Below, piece by piece: positions 1 through 10,253 of a stretch of DNA of 64,000 nucleotides (its first letter is position 1; every line of letters starts with the position of its first letter). The stretch is from Kuschelorhynchus macadamiae. Taxonomy: Eukaryota; Arthropoda; Insecta; Coleoptera; Curculionidae. The DNA is taken from assembly GCA_030620095.1 (NCBI GenBank), contig JAUTXW010002475.1, positions 124,001 to 188,000 on the forward strand, given 5' to 3'. The translations under genes and the position numbers were made by a program. A model generated the notes under the pieces. It had not been told where the DNA came from, did not search any database, and saw only the letters and a list, made by a program, of their open reading frames with translations.

Positions 1-1775
1 AATTGTAAGTTACATGTCAAATATATAACAAATCACATTTAAAACTTTTATAAAACAAGGGATCACCTCCTTTTAGCGACCTAAATTATCATTTCGTTCC
101 AGTTAAGGCTGAAACGTGGTGGTCTCAAATAACAGAGTTTGAAGGTTAAACCTACAAGGAAAATTAGCCCTGTGAGGTTGGCAACCTATCAATATATTTA
201 AAATTTAAACCTGTAGGAAACGAAGTGTCAATGAAGAAGCAAATTTTAACCAAACTAATTAGAAAATTAATCAAATTGAATGTGGAAGGCCGTGGAAATA
301 TTTTATATTATTTGTATATATTTCTATATATTGTAAATAAATTGCAAGAGATTTAAATCTAGTAAGGAACTATTAGAGGAAAAATTTTTCTCAAGTATTT
401 TAAGTTGGTCATATTGATGAAGCAGGGTTGGCTTCAGCGGAATTGAAACCAACTTGTTTATAGAATTATGACTTAAACAATTTTTAAATTTAATTTGATT
501 TAATAAAAGTATTATTATTCCATTAAAATTGTTTAAATAAAGAGGAGAAATGTCAAACAGGAATTAGAACAATTAATGTTTATGGAGGTTCTGTACAAAT
601 TGGTGAACAAATTAAAACATATATACATATTTCAATCTTATTCACAACTAAACAAAGTGGCGAGAAAAGAGAATTTGTATCTTGAATTGAAATTTAATTT
701 ATTTATTTTCAAAATTATGAATTTTGAAACTGGTATAAGTGAGTAAGGAGATTTGGATCGGAAAGTTATATAAGTTTCCTTAAATGAATATTAATAAAGA
801 GAGGAAGAAGAATGGATCAATCAGGCAGAGTAAATGACTTCAAGTCTGGGTTCATCATAGAGCGGTGGAATTAGTCCAAAAGTCTGCGGTGTAGAGGGAT
901 GAAAGATCTATTGAGGGAGACTTGTGTATTAAGACATGAGTCATTATTCTTTAGTTTGTTGGAAATTTCGATATCCTCTATAAAGTCCAACCTGTTGAAG
1001 TTTTTAGACGTTATGTTATGAAGTAGTTTAGAATTTGACCTTGGGCTAAAACTATGATTGGAAGATCTCAGGTGCTCTCCAAAGGTTGAGGTAGTTCTTT
1101 TAAGATGTTCATTAATCCTTATGTGTAAGGGTCTACAAGTTCTGCCTATGTAAGTTTTGTCACAAGAACCACATGAAAGTTTGTAAACTCCACTTTTTGA
1201 TAAAGAGTCTATTTTATCCTTTGTATTTACTAAAACTGTGCCTAGAATGGATTTAATTTTATGAGAGATTTTTATGTGTGGGATATTATTTGAGAAAACT
1301 TTAGATACCTTATCATTTAAGCTGCTATTCAAATAAGGTAAAGCTATATATTTGTTAGAAGTGTTTGCTATGGGGTAAATCTCTTTCTTTAGTTTTTTAT
1401 GTTTGGTTTTGAGTATCAAGGAATCAATTAGATTAGGATCATAATGATTGTTAACTGCTATTTGTTTTAGTATTTTAACTTCATTGTTATAATTGTCGAT
1501 AGAAAGAGGAATATTTAAAAGTCTGTTAACATAGCAATGGAAAGCTGCCATCTTATGCTGATTAGGATGATGAGACAAGTTAGATATTGTATGATCGGTC
1601 TGAGTGGGCTTTCTATAGACAGCAAAACCCAACCCTGAAAACGTCCTCTCAATTGTTAAGTCAAGAAAAATTAGTTTTTTGTTGTCTTTAATTTCGATAG
1701 TAAACTTAATATTTGGATGTATGTTATTAAGTTTCAAGAGCAGGTTGTCAGCCTCGGGCTATCACAATCAAGAAA
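1..1775. repeat. Left arm of giant inverted repeat (Penelope dimer)
   Basis: The sequence from 1 to about 1775 is the near-identical reverse complement of about 2723-4527. The first bases AATTGTAAGTTACATGTCAA match, inverted, the stretch ending at 4527, and GCAGGTTGTCAGCCTCGGG near 1742-1759 matches 2738-2757. Scattered substitutions show the arms have diverged slightly. The arm is open at the window edge. Confidence 0.9.
871..1737 (-). pseudogene. Penelope RT C-terminus plus GIY-YIG endonuclease domain
   Basis: This 288-residue open frame is the C-terminal half of the Penelope protein. Its start carries the thumb motif IHPNIKFTIE followed by FLDLTIER. After an approximately 100-residue linker comes the GIY-YIG nuclease core: GVYKLSCGSCDKTYIGR, then RPLHIRINEH. 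The nuclease nicks target DNA for insertion. The frame opens just after a frameshift that separates it from the YVDD block, so the ATG at 1737 is probably an internal methionine. The endonuclease part itself has no stop. Confidence 0.88.
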
Positions 1776-2722
1776 ACAAAGACAATCATCCACATATCTA
1801 AACCAATGAAGAATTTCAGGATTGCTGTCAGTGATAATGTATGTTGTCTCAAGGTGGTTCATAAATAAATCAGCCAAAAAAGGAGACAAACAACTACCCA
1901 TTGCTAAGCCATCAGGCTGTTTGTAAATTTTCCCATTGAAAGAGAAAAAATTTTGAGACAGACAGAAGTTTAAAAGAGATAGTATATTAACAATTTTTTG
2001 GTTATCAATATTTTTAGCTACAAGAAGGCTACTCACCAGTTTGACTGTTTCATCTCTAGGGACCGTGGTAAAGAGGTTAGTAACATCGAAGGAGACCATC
2101 AAACAGGTAGGTGGTAGGTTCAGTAATTTAAGTTTGCTGGTTAACATCAATGAATTACCCACCCCAAACTTTGGAATAAAAGCTGAAAGCTCTCCAATGA
2201 GTTTATGTATAAAATTAGCAATTAGAGATATTGGTGTGTTGGTAAAACTAACAACTGGTCTTATAGGAACATCTATTTTGTGTATTTTAGGCAAGCCATT
2301 CAACCTTCAAAGGCATATTAGGATTGCTAAAAATGAGGTTTTTTGGAGCTTGGTTTTCCTCAAGAAATAAACTAAAATATTTGACAAATTTAGATGTTTT
2401 TTTGACAAAGGAATTAAAGGGGTTAGTAGATAAAAGAGTGAAGTTATTATCTATCAAGAAACTTTCAACCTTTGAAATATAGTGAAATTTATTAAGTGTG
2501 ACTAGACAATTACCTTTGTCTGCCCTAGATATCACAAGATCCTTACTTTTTATTTTGGACTTGAGTTTTTTTAAAGCTTTAAGAGAATGTTCAGAAGTAA
2601 ACTGATTAAACCTGAATAAATCCTTCTTAACGTTAAAAAAGAATGTTGTGGATTGCGTAATGCTTTGTTGGTATGAAAATCCAACGAAACTTGTTCTATT
2701 AGGACATCAAGTTTAACAGCGA
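1734..2722 (-). pseudogene. Penelope-type reverse transcriptase (N-terminal and RT domains), frameshifted
   Basis: Copies element RNA into DNA at the target site. On the minus strand I see RADKGNCLVTL (about 2530), the Penelope signature GLPKIHK (about 2290), SFDVTNLFT (first catalytic Asp region), GLAMGSCLSPFLADLF and the RYVDD catalytic box (about 1800). The three blocks lie in different frames: an N-terminal block above about 2620, a middle block at 2287-2535 and the RT core at 1734-2303. Single-base indels therefore separate them. The order and spacing match Penelope RTs; there is no LTR-retrotransposon protease or RNase H beside it. No start codon can be assigned because the 5' end is missing. 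Confidence 0.88.
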
Positions 2723-4527
2723 ACTTGATTGTGACAGACCCGAGGCTGACAACCTGCTTTTGAAACTTAATAACATACATCCAAATATTAAGTTTACTAT
2801 CGAATTTGAAGACAACAAAAAACTAAACTTTCTTGACTTAACAATTGAGAGGACGTTTTCAGGGTTGAGTTTTGCTGTCTATAGAAAGCCCACTCAGACC
2901 GATCATACAATATCTAACTTGTCTCATCATCCTAATCAGCATAAGATGGGAGCTTTCCATTGCTATGTTAACAGACTTTTAAATATTCCTCTTTCTATCG
3001 ACAATTAAAACAATGAAGTTAAAATACTGAAACAAATAGAAGTTAACAATCATTATGATCCTAATCTAATTGATTCCTTGATACTCAAAACCAAACATAA
3101 AAAACTAAAGAAAGAGATTTACCCCATAGCAAACAATTCTAACAAATATATAGCTTTACCTTATTTGAATAGCAGCTTAAATGATAAAGTATCTAAAGTT
3201 TTCTCAAATAATATCCCACACATAAAAATCTCTCATAAAATTAAATCCAATCTAGGCACACTTTTAGTAAATACAAAGGATAAAATAGACTCTTTATCAA
3301 AAAGTGGAGTTTACAAACTTTCATGTGGTTCTTGTGACAAAACTTACGTAGGCAGAACTTGTAGACCCTTACACATAAGGATTAATGAACATCTTAAAAG
3401 AACTACCTCAGCCTTTGGAGAGCACCTGAGATCTTCCAATCATAGTTTTAGCCCAAGATCAAATTCTCAACTACTTCATAACATAACGTGTAAAAACTTC
3501 AACAGGTTGGACTTTATAGAGGATATCGAAATTTCCAACGAACTAAAGAATAATGACTCATGTCTTAATACACAAGTCTCCCTCAATAGATCTTTCATCC
3601 CTCTACACCGCAGACTTTTGGACTAATTCCACCGCTCTATGATGAACCCAGACTTGAAGTCATTTACTCTGTCTGATTGATCCATTCTTCTTCCTCTCTT
3701 TATTAATATTCATTTAAGGAAACTTATATAACTTGCCGACCCAAATCTCCTTACTCACTTATACCAGTTTCAAAATTCATAATTTTGAAAATAAATAAAT
3801 TAAATTTCAATTCAAGATACAAATTCTCTTTTCTCGCCACTTTGTTTACACAACACACATTTATCTAAAAACATCTTTAGTTGTGAATAAGATTGGAATA
3901 TGTATATATGTTTAATTTGTTCACCAATTTGTACAGAACCTCCATAAACATTGATTGTTCTAATTCCTGTTTGACATTTCTCCTCTTTATTTAAACAATT
4001 TTAATGGAATAATAATACTTTTATTAAATCAAATTAAATTTAAAAATTGTTTAAGTCATAATTCTATAAACAAGTTGGTTTCAACTCCGCTGAAGCCAAC
4101 CCTGCTTCATCAATATGATCAACTTAAAATACTTGAGAAAAATTTTTCCTCTAATAGTTCCTTACTAGATTTAAATCTCTTGCAATTTATTTACAATATA
4201 TAGAAACATATACAAATAATATAAAATATTTCCACGGCCTTCCACATTCAATTTGATTAATTTTCTAATTATTTTGGTTAAAATTTGCTTCTTCATTGAC
4301 ATTTCTTTTCCTACAGGTTTAAATTTTAAATCTATTGATAGGTTGCCAACCTCACAGGGCTAATTTTCCTTGTAGATTTAATCTTCAAACTCTGTTATTT
4401 GAGACCACCACGTTTCAGCCTTAACTGGAACGAAATGATAATTTAGGTCGCTAAAAGGGGGTGATCCCTTGTTTTATAAAAGTTTTAAATGTGATTTGTT
4501 ATATATTTGACATGTAACTTACAATTT
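2723..4527. repeat. Right arm of giant inverted repeat (Penelope dimer)
   Basis: Reverse complement of 1-1775, separated from it by about 950 bp that contain the RT core of the longer copy. The match stops at 4527 only because the window starts, so the true arm is probably longer. Confidence 0.9.
2760..3626 (+). pseudogene. Penelope RT C-terminus plus GIY-YIG endonuclease, one nonsense codon
   Basis: Second copy of the 871-1737 protein, in the opposite direction and about 95% identical by eye. It is one reading frame broken by a single TAA at 3006-3008, where the other copy has a Tyr codon (TAT). The GIY-YIG core is present, with YVGR in place of YIGR. The stop lies between the RT thumb and the nuclease, so the nuclease half downstream is still open from 3078. 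Confidence 0.88.
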
Positions 4528-4770
4528 AAATGTTTACTGTTTTTAACTGTTTGTGCTACTATATGGATTTACTTCCTGTGCACACTTGACTAAGTAAGTA
4601 GATCACTTATTGAATTATTATTACAGATTGCTTCTTAATACAAATTATCTTCATAATTACTCTCTTTTACATAGTTTCTTTGTCCTTATTCAATTTCACT
4701 TCTACATTAGTAACTCTCTTCATAAAATACTTATCGAAAACTAAAGAAAGTGATTTCCTTCCTTTTAGGT

Positions 4771-4808
4771 GGCACTGATGATGGCGAAAGCCGAAAGCGC
4801 TTTGCTAC
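4771..4808 (+). ncRNA. Hammerhead-ribozyme-like motif in Penelope 3' region
   Basis: The core CTGATGA (4775-4781) is followed by a short stem TGGC-GAAA-GCC, then GAAA (4793-4796), then GC-GCTTT-GC and the possible cleavage triplet CTA (4805-4807). This is the layout of a minimal type I hammerhead ribozyme with very short helices, and such ribozymes are known in Penelope-like elements. Helix I pairs poorly here, so the motif may be active only as a dimer or may have decayed. Because the inverted repeat runs off the window, a partner copy probably lies to the left. Confidence 0.5.
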
Positions 4809-4860
4809 GTTTTTAATAAATTGATTTGCACGAAATACAAAGAAAAGATTTTCACAATTC

Positions 4861-5111
4861 ATTTACCTCTACGTGCACACAGCCCTTCCCCTTTCATATC
4901 TTACTTTTTTTTCCGATTATACATATTTAAAATAAAAAAGAGGTAGTATTTTGAAAAACGGCGAAATATGGCAAATTTATTTAATTTTTTTGTATAAATT
5001 GTAGTGTTAAGAATAAAATAAACCTAACATGAAAATTTTCATGGCTTTGTTGACTTGGAAAAAATATCATGCACAAAAAATCATTGTTTCTTTAAAATTG
5101 GTTTTATCCTC
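4861..5111. other. AT-rich non-coding spacer
   Basis: No ORF with recognisable protein and no repeat partner in the window. It separates the Penelope copy from a hAT-like terminus at 5180 and may be internal sequence of that truncated hAT element. Confidence 0.5.
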
Positions 5112-5180
5112 AAATGAATATTATCTTATAAGTGTCAGGGCTTGAGCCCCCCCATAAGTCGATGTCTAGTTGCGCCACTG
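5112..5180 (-). repeat. Solitary hAT-like terminal end
   Basis: Read on the minus strand from 5180 the sequence begins CAGTGGCGCAACTAGACATC and continues into a G-run and GGGCTCAAGCCC. CAGTGGCG at the outermost base is the usual start of hAT transposon terminal inverted repeats. I find no opposite end in the window, so this is one end of an element interrupted or truncated on its left, probably by the Penelope insertion. It abuts the first recognisable codons of polymerase B. Confidence 0.55.
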
Positions 5181-8158
5181 ATTACAGGTATAGATTTTCC
5201 AGTTAAGTTAGGAGATATAGGAAAGTTTGAGCAAATGAATAATATCTCCGTCAATGTGTATGGTGTTGAACCAACGTTCAAAAATAATAAATATATTTAC
5301 GAAGTTGTAGGTCCATTGAGATTTTCAGACCGAAAACTGCAAGTACTTGTAAATTTGTTACTAATTCAACAAGATTGTGCTTTTAAAGTTGATGGTGAAC
5401 ATAATTGTAATTCTGACTGCTTAAAAAGTCATTACTGCTGGATCAAAGACTTGTCTCAATTAGTTTTGAAACCAAATTTGTAACAGAACTAGTAAAATCT
5501 ATTTTTGCGATGGTTGTTTATTTATTTCAGTTCACCAACATCTTTGATACTACATCCAAAAAATGATTGTAACCACATATACACATTGACACCATCAATT
5601 GCTCAAAAATTAGATAAGTTTGAAAAGACTGTAGCGGAAAATATAATAAAATTTGAGAATATCGAAAAGCAAATGAAAGTTTTTTTTGTTGTGTATGTAG
5701 ATTTTGAATCTGTTTTAAAACTAATGGATAATACAGAACCAAACCCCCAAAATTCGTACACGACAAAAAGCGTTAAACATGAGCCATATTCTTTCGCTTA
5801 ATTAATAAAATGCTCCTTTGATGATTCTATCTCTAAATTTGAGCTGTACAGAGAGGATGATGCTGCACAAGTTTTTGTTTCCCGTATCGAAAGCGATCTA
5901 AGGCATTTTTATAATACCTATTTGAAAGATATTGTACCAATGAATCGATTAACAGCTGATTAGTTCAAACATTTGAAGGATGCTAAAGTATGTGGTATAT
6001 GTGAACGGTCTTTCAATGAGAATGATATGAAAGTAAAGGATCATTGCCACATAACAGGACAAAAAAGATTTGGCGCTGCAAATTCCATCTGTAATTTAAA
6101 TTAGAAAATCATCAATTTTATTCCCATTGTATTTTATAATTTAGGTGGTTACGACTCTCACATGTTCATCAAAGAATTGTGTCGTCATGGAGATAATATT
6201 GAGGTAATAGCACAAAACAAAGAGTACATATCATTTAAAAAAAGGATTTATGTGCATGATTATGTTGATAAAACCGATGGTGTGAAAAAAAGAAAAAACT
6301 TAAAATTAAGGTTTATTGATAGTTTTAGATTTTTGTCGGCATCATTAGAAAATTTGGGTGCTGGTTTAGAGATTGATCAGTTCAAAGAGACACGAAAACA
6401 TTTCCTTTGTGTCAAACAGTTTAATTTAATGCGAAAAAAGGGAATTTTTCCGTACAGTTTTATGGATTGTATGGAGAAAATAAATTGCCCCACGCTTCCA
6501 ACAAGAGATCAATTTTATGATAACTTAAAGGAAGAGCATATTAGCGACGAATTCTATGAGAGAGCGATGGAAGTGTGGCGAGTGTTTGAATGTAGGAATT
6601 TGGGGGAATATTCAGATTTGTATTTGAAGTCCGATATTCTCTTGTTATGTGATGTTTTCGAGCAATTTCGAGGTACTTGCTTAAATATTTATAAATTAGA
6701 TACGGCACAGTAATATAGCCTTCCAAGTTTGTCTTTTGATTATATGTCGCGCATGACGGAAGTAGAGTTACAATTGTTGACAGACATTGATATGGTTAAC
6801 TTTTTCAGAAAGGGTATTCGAGGTGGAATAAGTCAGTGTTCGGAAAGGAAGCATTTTGCCAATAATACATTTTTGCCAAACTATGATCCTACTAAACCAC
6901 CTTTTTTATCACTTATTTAGATGCAAATAATTTGTACGATCATAGTATGTCACAACCATTACCATATAATGAATTTACGTGGCTATCCCAACGTGAAATT
7001 ACAGATTTAAATATTATGGACATAGAAGACGATAGCGCATAAGGTCATGTTTTGGAAGTAGATGTGTATTATCCTGAAGAGTTACATGATGCACATGCAG
7101 ACCTTCATTTTTTAGTTGAAAATATTAAACCACCAACGGCAACGGCAAAAATGTCAAAGTTAATACCAAATCTCAACCATAAAATGAAATACATTGTGCA
7201 TTATAGAACTTTAAAACAAGCTATTTAAAATGGCTTAATAGTAATGCAAACGCATAGAATTTTAAAATTTAATCAGTGGGCGTGGTTAAAAACTTATATT
7301 AATTTTAACACAGAGTTACGAAATAAAACCAAAAATAAATTCGAAAAAGATCTTTTTAAATTATATAATAATGCTGTTTTTGGTAAAACCATGGAAAATG
7401 TAGAAAATCGAAAAGATATCAAATTAGTTACTCAGTGGGAGAATTCAAGGGGGAAAGTGGGTGCTAGAGCATTAATTGTTCGGCCCAATTTTAAAAGTTG
7501 TTCAGTATTTACTGAAAACTTTATAGCTATTCATATGGGTAAAGTTAAAATAGTTTATAACAGACCAATATATATTGTGTTTTCTATATTGGACGTGTCA
7601 AACACTGTAATATATGATTTCTTTTACAATTTTATTAAAAAAAAATTTGGTAGTGATGTACACCGATACAGATTCTTTAATATTAAAAATATTTACCGAT
7701 AACTTTTACAAGACAATTACAGAAAACCCAGAAAAATTTGACACATCCAATTATTCTGGAGGAAACATTTTTTAATATTAGGAAAAGTGAATCGGTCTTG
7801 GGGAAAATGAAAGATAAGTTCCTCGGTGATCCGATAGTAAGCTTTTACGGAACCGGGCCTAAAGCCTATTATGTCGGCTCACTTAAGAATGAATTAAAAA
7901 AGGCCAAAGGCATAAAGAAATCAGTAATTGAAAAAGAGCTTAGTATCGAATATTATCGGAAAGAAACGAAGTACTTTTATTTTTAGAAAAATGAAGACTT
8001 TTCGTAGTGAAATACATGATGTTTTTACTGAAATGGTAAATAAAGTGGCATTATCTATGAACGATGATAAACGCTATATAATTTCCTCATCAACCAAAAC
8101 TCTGCCTTGGGGACATAAAGATATCGATTTTTATCAAACAGATCCAGATATTAGATAA
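5181..8158 (+). pseudogene. Protein-primed DNA polymerase B (Polinton pPolB), copy 1
   Basis: Replicative polymerase of the Polinton. Blocks in several frames read in correct order: an N-terminal region with a Cys/His cluster, the endonuclease VII-like zinc motif CGIC with DHCHITG (about 5990-6062), the exonuclease motif NLGGYDSHMF (about 6140), the region ending with YLKSDILLLCDVF (about 6625-6660), polymerase motif A DANNLY with MSQPLP (about 6920), motif B LYNNAVFGKTMENV (about 7360), the catalytic YTDTDS (about 7658, intact but in a shifted frame) and the C-terminal LPWGHKDIDFY (about 8103). The long frames 6162-6713 and 7244-7702 show it decayed recently. The true N-terminus is missing: the gene joins a hAT end at 5180. 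Confidence 0.9.
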
Positions 8159-8431
8159 GAATGTTTAATGAAAATGTGTGATGAATTGCATGATATCTGA
8201 TGATGATATTTTCGCTTTTGTTAAAAGCAAGTAGAATTGAAAATTGTTGTATTTTTTATTTGCAGTAATTGAAAATTGTTGTAATTTAGAGCTGTAAATA
8301 AAAATCTTGTTAGAAATTAAAAATTGATGTTTAATTTTTATATTTAAATAAAAGCAGATTTAAAAAAAGGTAACTAAATTGTAAAAGAATTGCAAAAGAA
8401 AATAAATAGCTTTCGGTTGGACTAAGTCTTT
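8159..8431. other. Intergenic spacer downstream of polymerase B
   Basis: AT-rich; the stretch AATTGAAAATTGTTGTA occurs twice (about 8235 and 8267). No protein signal. It holds the 3' ends of polymerase B (+) and of accessory gene A (-), which converge here. Confidence 0.5.
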
Positions 8432-8476
8432 AACGGGGCTGCCAGTCGTGAACTGAGCTCTTCGTCGCACCCCATT
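8432..8476 (-). promoter_or_regulatory. Conserved 45-nt structured 3' element, copy 1 (gene A)
   Basis: On the minus strand, 77 nt after the stop of gene A, AATGGGG pairs with CCCCGTT at the other end of the 45-nt block, enclosing TGC/GCA pairing and an inner CAGT-ACTG hairpin. An almost identical 45-nt block lies behind gene B at 9875-9919. The outer pair changes from U-A in that copy to U-G here, so pairing is kept. Similarity extends on both sides (8406-8520 against 9818-9965). Function unknown; position suggests mRNA 3'-end formation or stability. Confidence 0.6.
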
Positions 8477-8552
8477 CATTTTAAGGGAAAAAAGAAAATT
8501 TCAAACCACAAACTCACGAAACAAATAAAAAAAGTTGAATTATAGAAAGACA

Positions 8553-8904
8553 TTATTGACCCTCTTTCTCGAGTCGTGTTTTAGAGTGATTGCACTGGAT
8601 GCAAACGTCAATATGTACAAACATGTACAATTTACGCTTGCATCCAGCACATTTCAGTACTCTATTTACAAATCCCATAAGACACTTGATCATGCCTATG
8701 GAATCGAGTATACTTTGGGGCATTGGCGTCCATTCGAGCGTAACACTCTTCGCAAACGAGTGCCTCAATATCGACATAATTAATATACCTGCAGTAGGTA
8801 CCATTCGATTCACTGCTCGAAAACCAAAAAGTGGCTCGAGTAGTATTCAGCTCAAAAGAATCAGAGCCAAGATTTTCGTCCGCAACTATACGGTCATCAG
8901 ACAT
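8553..8904 (-). pseudogene. Accessory gene A: LxCxE-motif and zinc-binding small protein, one frameshift
   Basis: A small acidic-start protein begins at ATG 8904 (MSDDRIVADENLG), about 55 nt after a TATA box. Its middle reads DIEALVCEECYARM, which contains LVCEE, an exact LxCxE pocket-protein (Rb-family) binding motif, and the Cys pair CEEC. One frame change between about 8690 and 8750 leads into a tail with CAGC and CIQC, two CxxC pairs spaced like a zinc site. LxCxE followed by CxxC pairs is the layout of several early proteins of small DNA viruses, and such motifs are known among accessory proteins of adintovirus-type Polintons; the link is inferred, not shown. Gene B looks like a paralogue. 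Confidence 0.5.
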
Positions 8905-8954
8905 GTTGATGGTATTTGTTGCAAGCGAAATGTGAAGATATCGGCCATGTGTTA

Positions 8955-9120
8955 GGAGTATTTATACAGTAGGATGGTTAGTAATTGGGGTGGGGTGGAT
9001 GACAAGAATGATGCTCGTTAATTTGTGAGAAAAATAGTACGCGCTTGACGAAATACATAATAAAATGCAAAGAGTATATATAAAGGCAGACGTTTAAGAT
9101 TTCTGTTATACTCAAAGAGT
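8955..9120. promoter_or_regulatory. Divergent promoter between genes A and P1
   Basis: Two TATA boxes point away from each other: TATAAATA on the minus strand (8959-8966) for gene A and TATATATAAAGG on the plus strand (9075-9086) for gene P1. Both lie about 50-60 nt before the first ATG of their gene, allowing a start site about 30 nt downstream. Confidence 0.6.
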
Positions 9121-9133
9121 GAACGAAGGGAAC

Positions 9134-9382
9134 ATGTCTTCTAACTCTTCGGTATTTAGTATGGAGACAGTTCGGGTAAATAACCGACAAGATTCGCTTG
9201 TTTCATCTGATTCCGATGAGGAATCCTTTGAAATGGGCCAAAAATGGCCAGAAAATGAACCCTCGTCGGACGAAGAGAGTAATGAAGAGGAGTCTGCGAA
9301 AGCAAATCTGCTTGACTTGTCAAGTTGGTGGAGTCCTCCATCACCACATGGAAAGTTTGACGGACCAGCAGATAGTAGTTAG
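9134..9382 (+). CDS. Accessory gene P1: acidic serine-rich small protein
   Basis: An intact 82-residue ORF from the first ATG after the TATA box at 9075. The frame stays open a few codons upstream, but there is no ATG there. The protein has two acidic Ser clusters, SSDSDEESFEMG and SSDEESNEEES, typical casein kinase 2-type sites, then LLDLSSWWSPPSPHG. No known domain. It is divergently transcribed with gene A and ends 125 nt before a histone-type stem-loop. It is one of the few unbroken coding frames in the window. Function unknown; an acidic regulatory protein is a guess. Confidence 0.5.
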   Translation: MSSNSSVFSMETVRVNNRQDSLVSSDSDEESFEMGQKWPENEPSSDEESNEEESAKANLLDLSSWWSPPSPHGKFDGPADSS

Positions 9383-9506
9383 TAATACTGGATAATACTC
9401 CGGAAGGGAATGCAGATTCTACTTCGTAATTGTATAGAGAGTGTAAAAATATGTCTTGGGCCAATAAGATGTACACACCCCACCTCCCCTGACCCATCCA
9501 AAAATT

Positions 9507-9522
9507 TGTCCTTTTCAGGACG
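9507..9522 (+). terminator. Histone-mRNA-like 3' stem-loop (gene P1)
   Basis: TGTCCTTTTCAGGACG: a 6-bp stem (the last pair a T-G wobble) closed by the loop TTTC, preceded by CCAAAAATT and followed by ACAAAATACTTTGA. This has the exact size and loop of metazoan replication-dependent histone mRNA stem-loops and strongly resembles the insect version. It lies 125 nt after the P1 stop. Confidence 0.65.
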
Positions 9523-9874
9523 ACAAAATACTTTGATCGCAGCTAGAAAATAGTAGTTATCACTTTAATAGAAAGTGTATCCAACATAGTTTAAATTGCA
9601 ATAAGCCTTAAGGTTTATTATAATGAAAACATACTGCTTTGATTGTTATCATTACTTTACGAAAGCAAATAATCTTTACGATTTATTCAATATTTTGGGG
9701 GAGAGATTTTTTTCAAAAGTTATATTTAAAATTTAAATGAAATAATTTTTTTTTGTAATAGAGTTTTTTCTAATAGAATTTTAATAAAATATTTTTAAAA
9801 TCCACAATGATATTTTTTAAAGAGCTTCCGGTTGGGATTATTTTTTCGTGAATTAAGCTATAAAATAATTCCTT
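9523..9874. other. Convergent intergenic spacer between P1 and gene B
   Basis: AT-rich, no coding signal. It holds the 3' flanks of P1 (+) and gene B (-). From about 9818 it is similar to the flank of gene A near 8406. Confidence 0.45.
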
Positions 9875-9919
9875 AATGGGGCTGCCAGTCGTGTACTGAG
9901 CTCTTTGTCGCACCCCATT
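9875..9919 (-). promoter_or_regulatory. Conserved 45-nt structured 3' element, copy 2 (gene B)
   Basis: Same block as 8432-8476, with a perfect AATGGGG/CCCCATT outer stem, inner TGC/GCA pairing with one bulged base, and the CAGT-ACTG hairpin whose loop differs from copy 1 in one base. It lies 57 nt after the stop of gene B on the minus strand. Confidence 0.6.
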
Positions 9920-9975
9920 TGCTTTTTTAGGGGAAATAGGAAATTTGAAACCATAAACCCTGATTACTTTAAAAA

Positions 9976-10203
9976 TTATTCTTCAAGTTGTACACCATCC
10001 AAACGACATTTTAGCATTAGGCGACACTTGTCCATATGGTCTATAATAAAGCCAAGGTTGCCTTTAAAAATTGGTAAATCTATAATACCATCAAGGTACT
10101 GATCACAGTGAATCATACCTTGATGACAAATATTGACAAACCAACAATGCAGTTCTGTTGTTGAGTTAGAGGGATCACTTGAGTTAGCAAGTTCCTCAAG
10201 CAC
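9976..10203 (-). CDS. Accessory gene B: small Cys-containing protein, probable paralogue of gene A
   Basis: A 75-residue open frame from ATG 10203 to 9976. It begins MLEELANSSDPSNSTTELHC and contains ICHQGMIHCDQYLDG, then DKCRLMLKCRLDG. The block HCWFVN...HCDQY aligns by eye with YCRYIN...VCEEC of gene A, so the LxCxE core has become IHCDQ. It shares gene A's 3' structured element and its orientation, and has its own TATA box. No known domain; paralogy with gene A is inferred from a short, weak alignment plus the strong 3' similarity. Confidence 0.45.
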   Translation of the reverse strand: MLEELANSSDPSNSTTELHCWFVNICHQGMIHCDQYLDGIIDLPIFKGNLGFIIDHMDKCRLMLKCRLDGVQLEE

Positions 10204-10241
10204 ATAACTCGTGGTATAGTATAGTGGATAAGATATGCGTA

Positions 10242-10253
10242 GCTTTTATATAC
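10242..10253 (-). promoter_or_regulatory. TATA box of gene B
   Basis: Minus strand TATATAAAAGC, about 40 nt before the ATG of gene B at 10203. The spacer 10254-10450 to the next gene holds a G-rich patch (AGTAGGGGGTGTCGAG) and no ORF. Confidence 0.5.

Larger units (their letters stand above)
1..2722 (-). mobile_element. Penelope-like retroelement, longer copy, left half of an inverted dimer
   Basis: On the minus strand this segment reads, from 2722 downwards, an N-terminal region, a reverse transcriptase, a GIY-YIG endonuclease and a long non-coding 3' tail that reaches position 1. That order (RT then GIY-YIG) defines Penelope-like elements. The copy begins abruptly at about 2722, where a second copy starts in the opposite direction, so it is 5'-truncated. 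The tail probably continues to the left outside the window, because position 1 already pairs with position 4527 of the other copy. At least three frame changes (near 2620, 2300 and 1740) make it inactive. Confidence 0.9.
2723..4860 (+). mobile_element. Penelope-like element, 5'-truncated copy on the plus strand
   Basis: This copy starts inside the RT thumb region at about 2723 and keeps the GIY-YIG half and the 3' tail. Penelope elements are known to occur as inverted or tandem partial dimers, and this arrangement fits that. The 3' non-coding part from 3627 to about 4770 holds no ORF; it is the shared tail, very AT-rich. The right boundary near 4860 is my estimate. Confidence 0.8.

Noticed and set aside
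6541..6726. Minus-strand ORF of 61 codons
   Set aside because: Shadow of the polymerase B frame at 6162-6713.
9156..9497. 113-codon minus-strand ORF over P1
   Set aside because: Antisense to P1, which has a TATA box, a good start and a histone-type 3' end.
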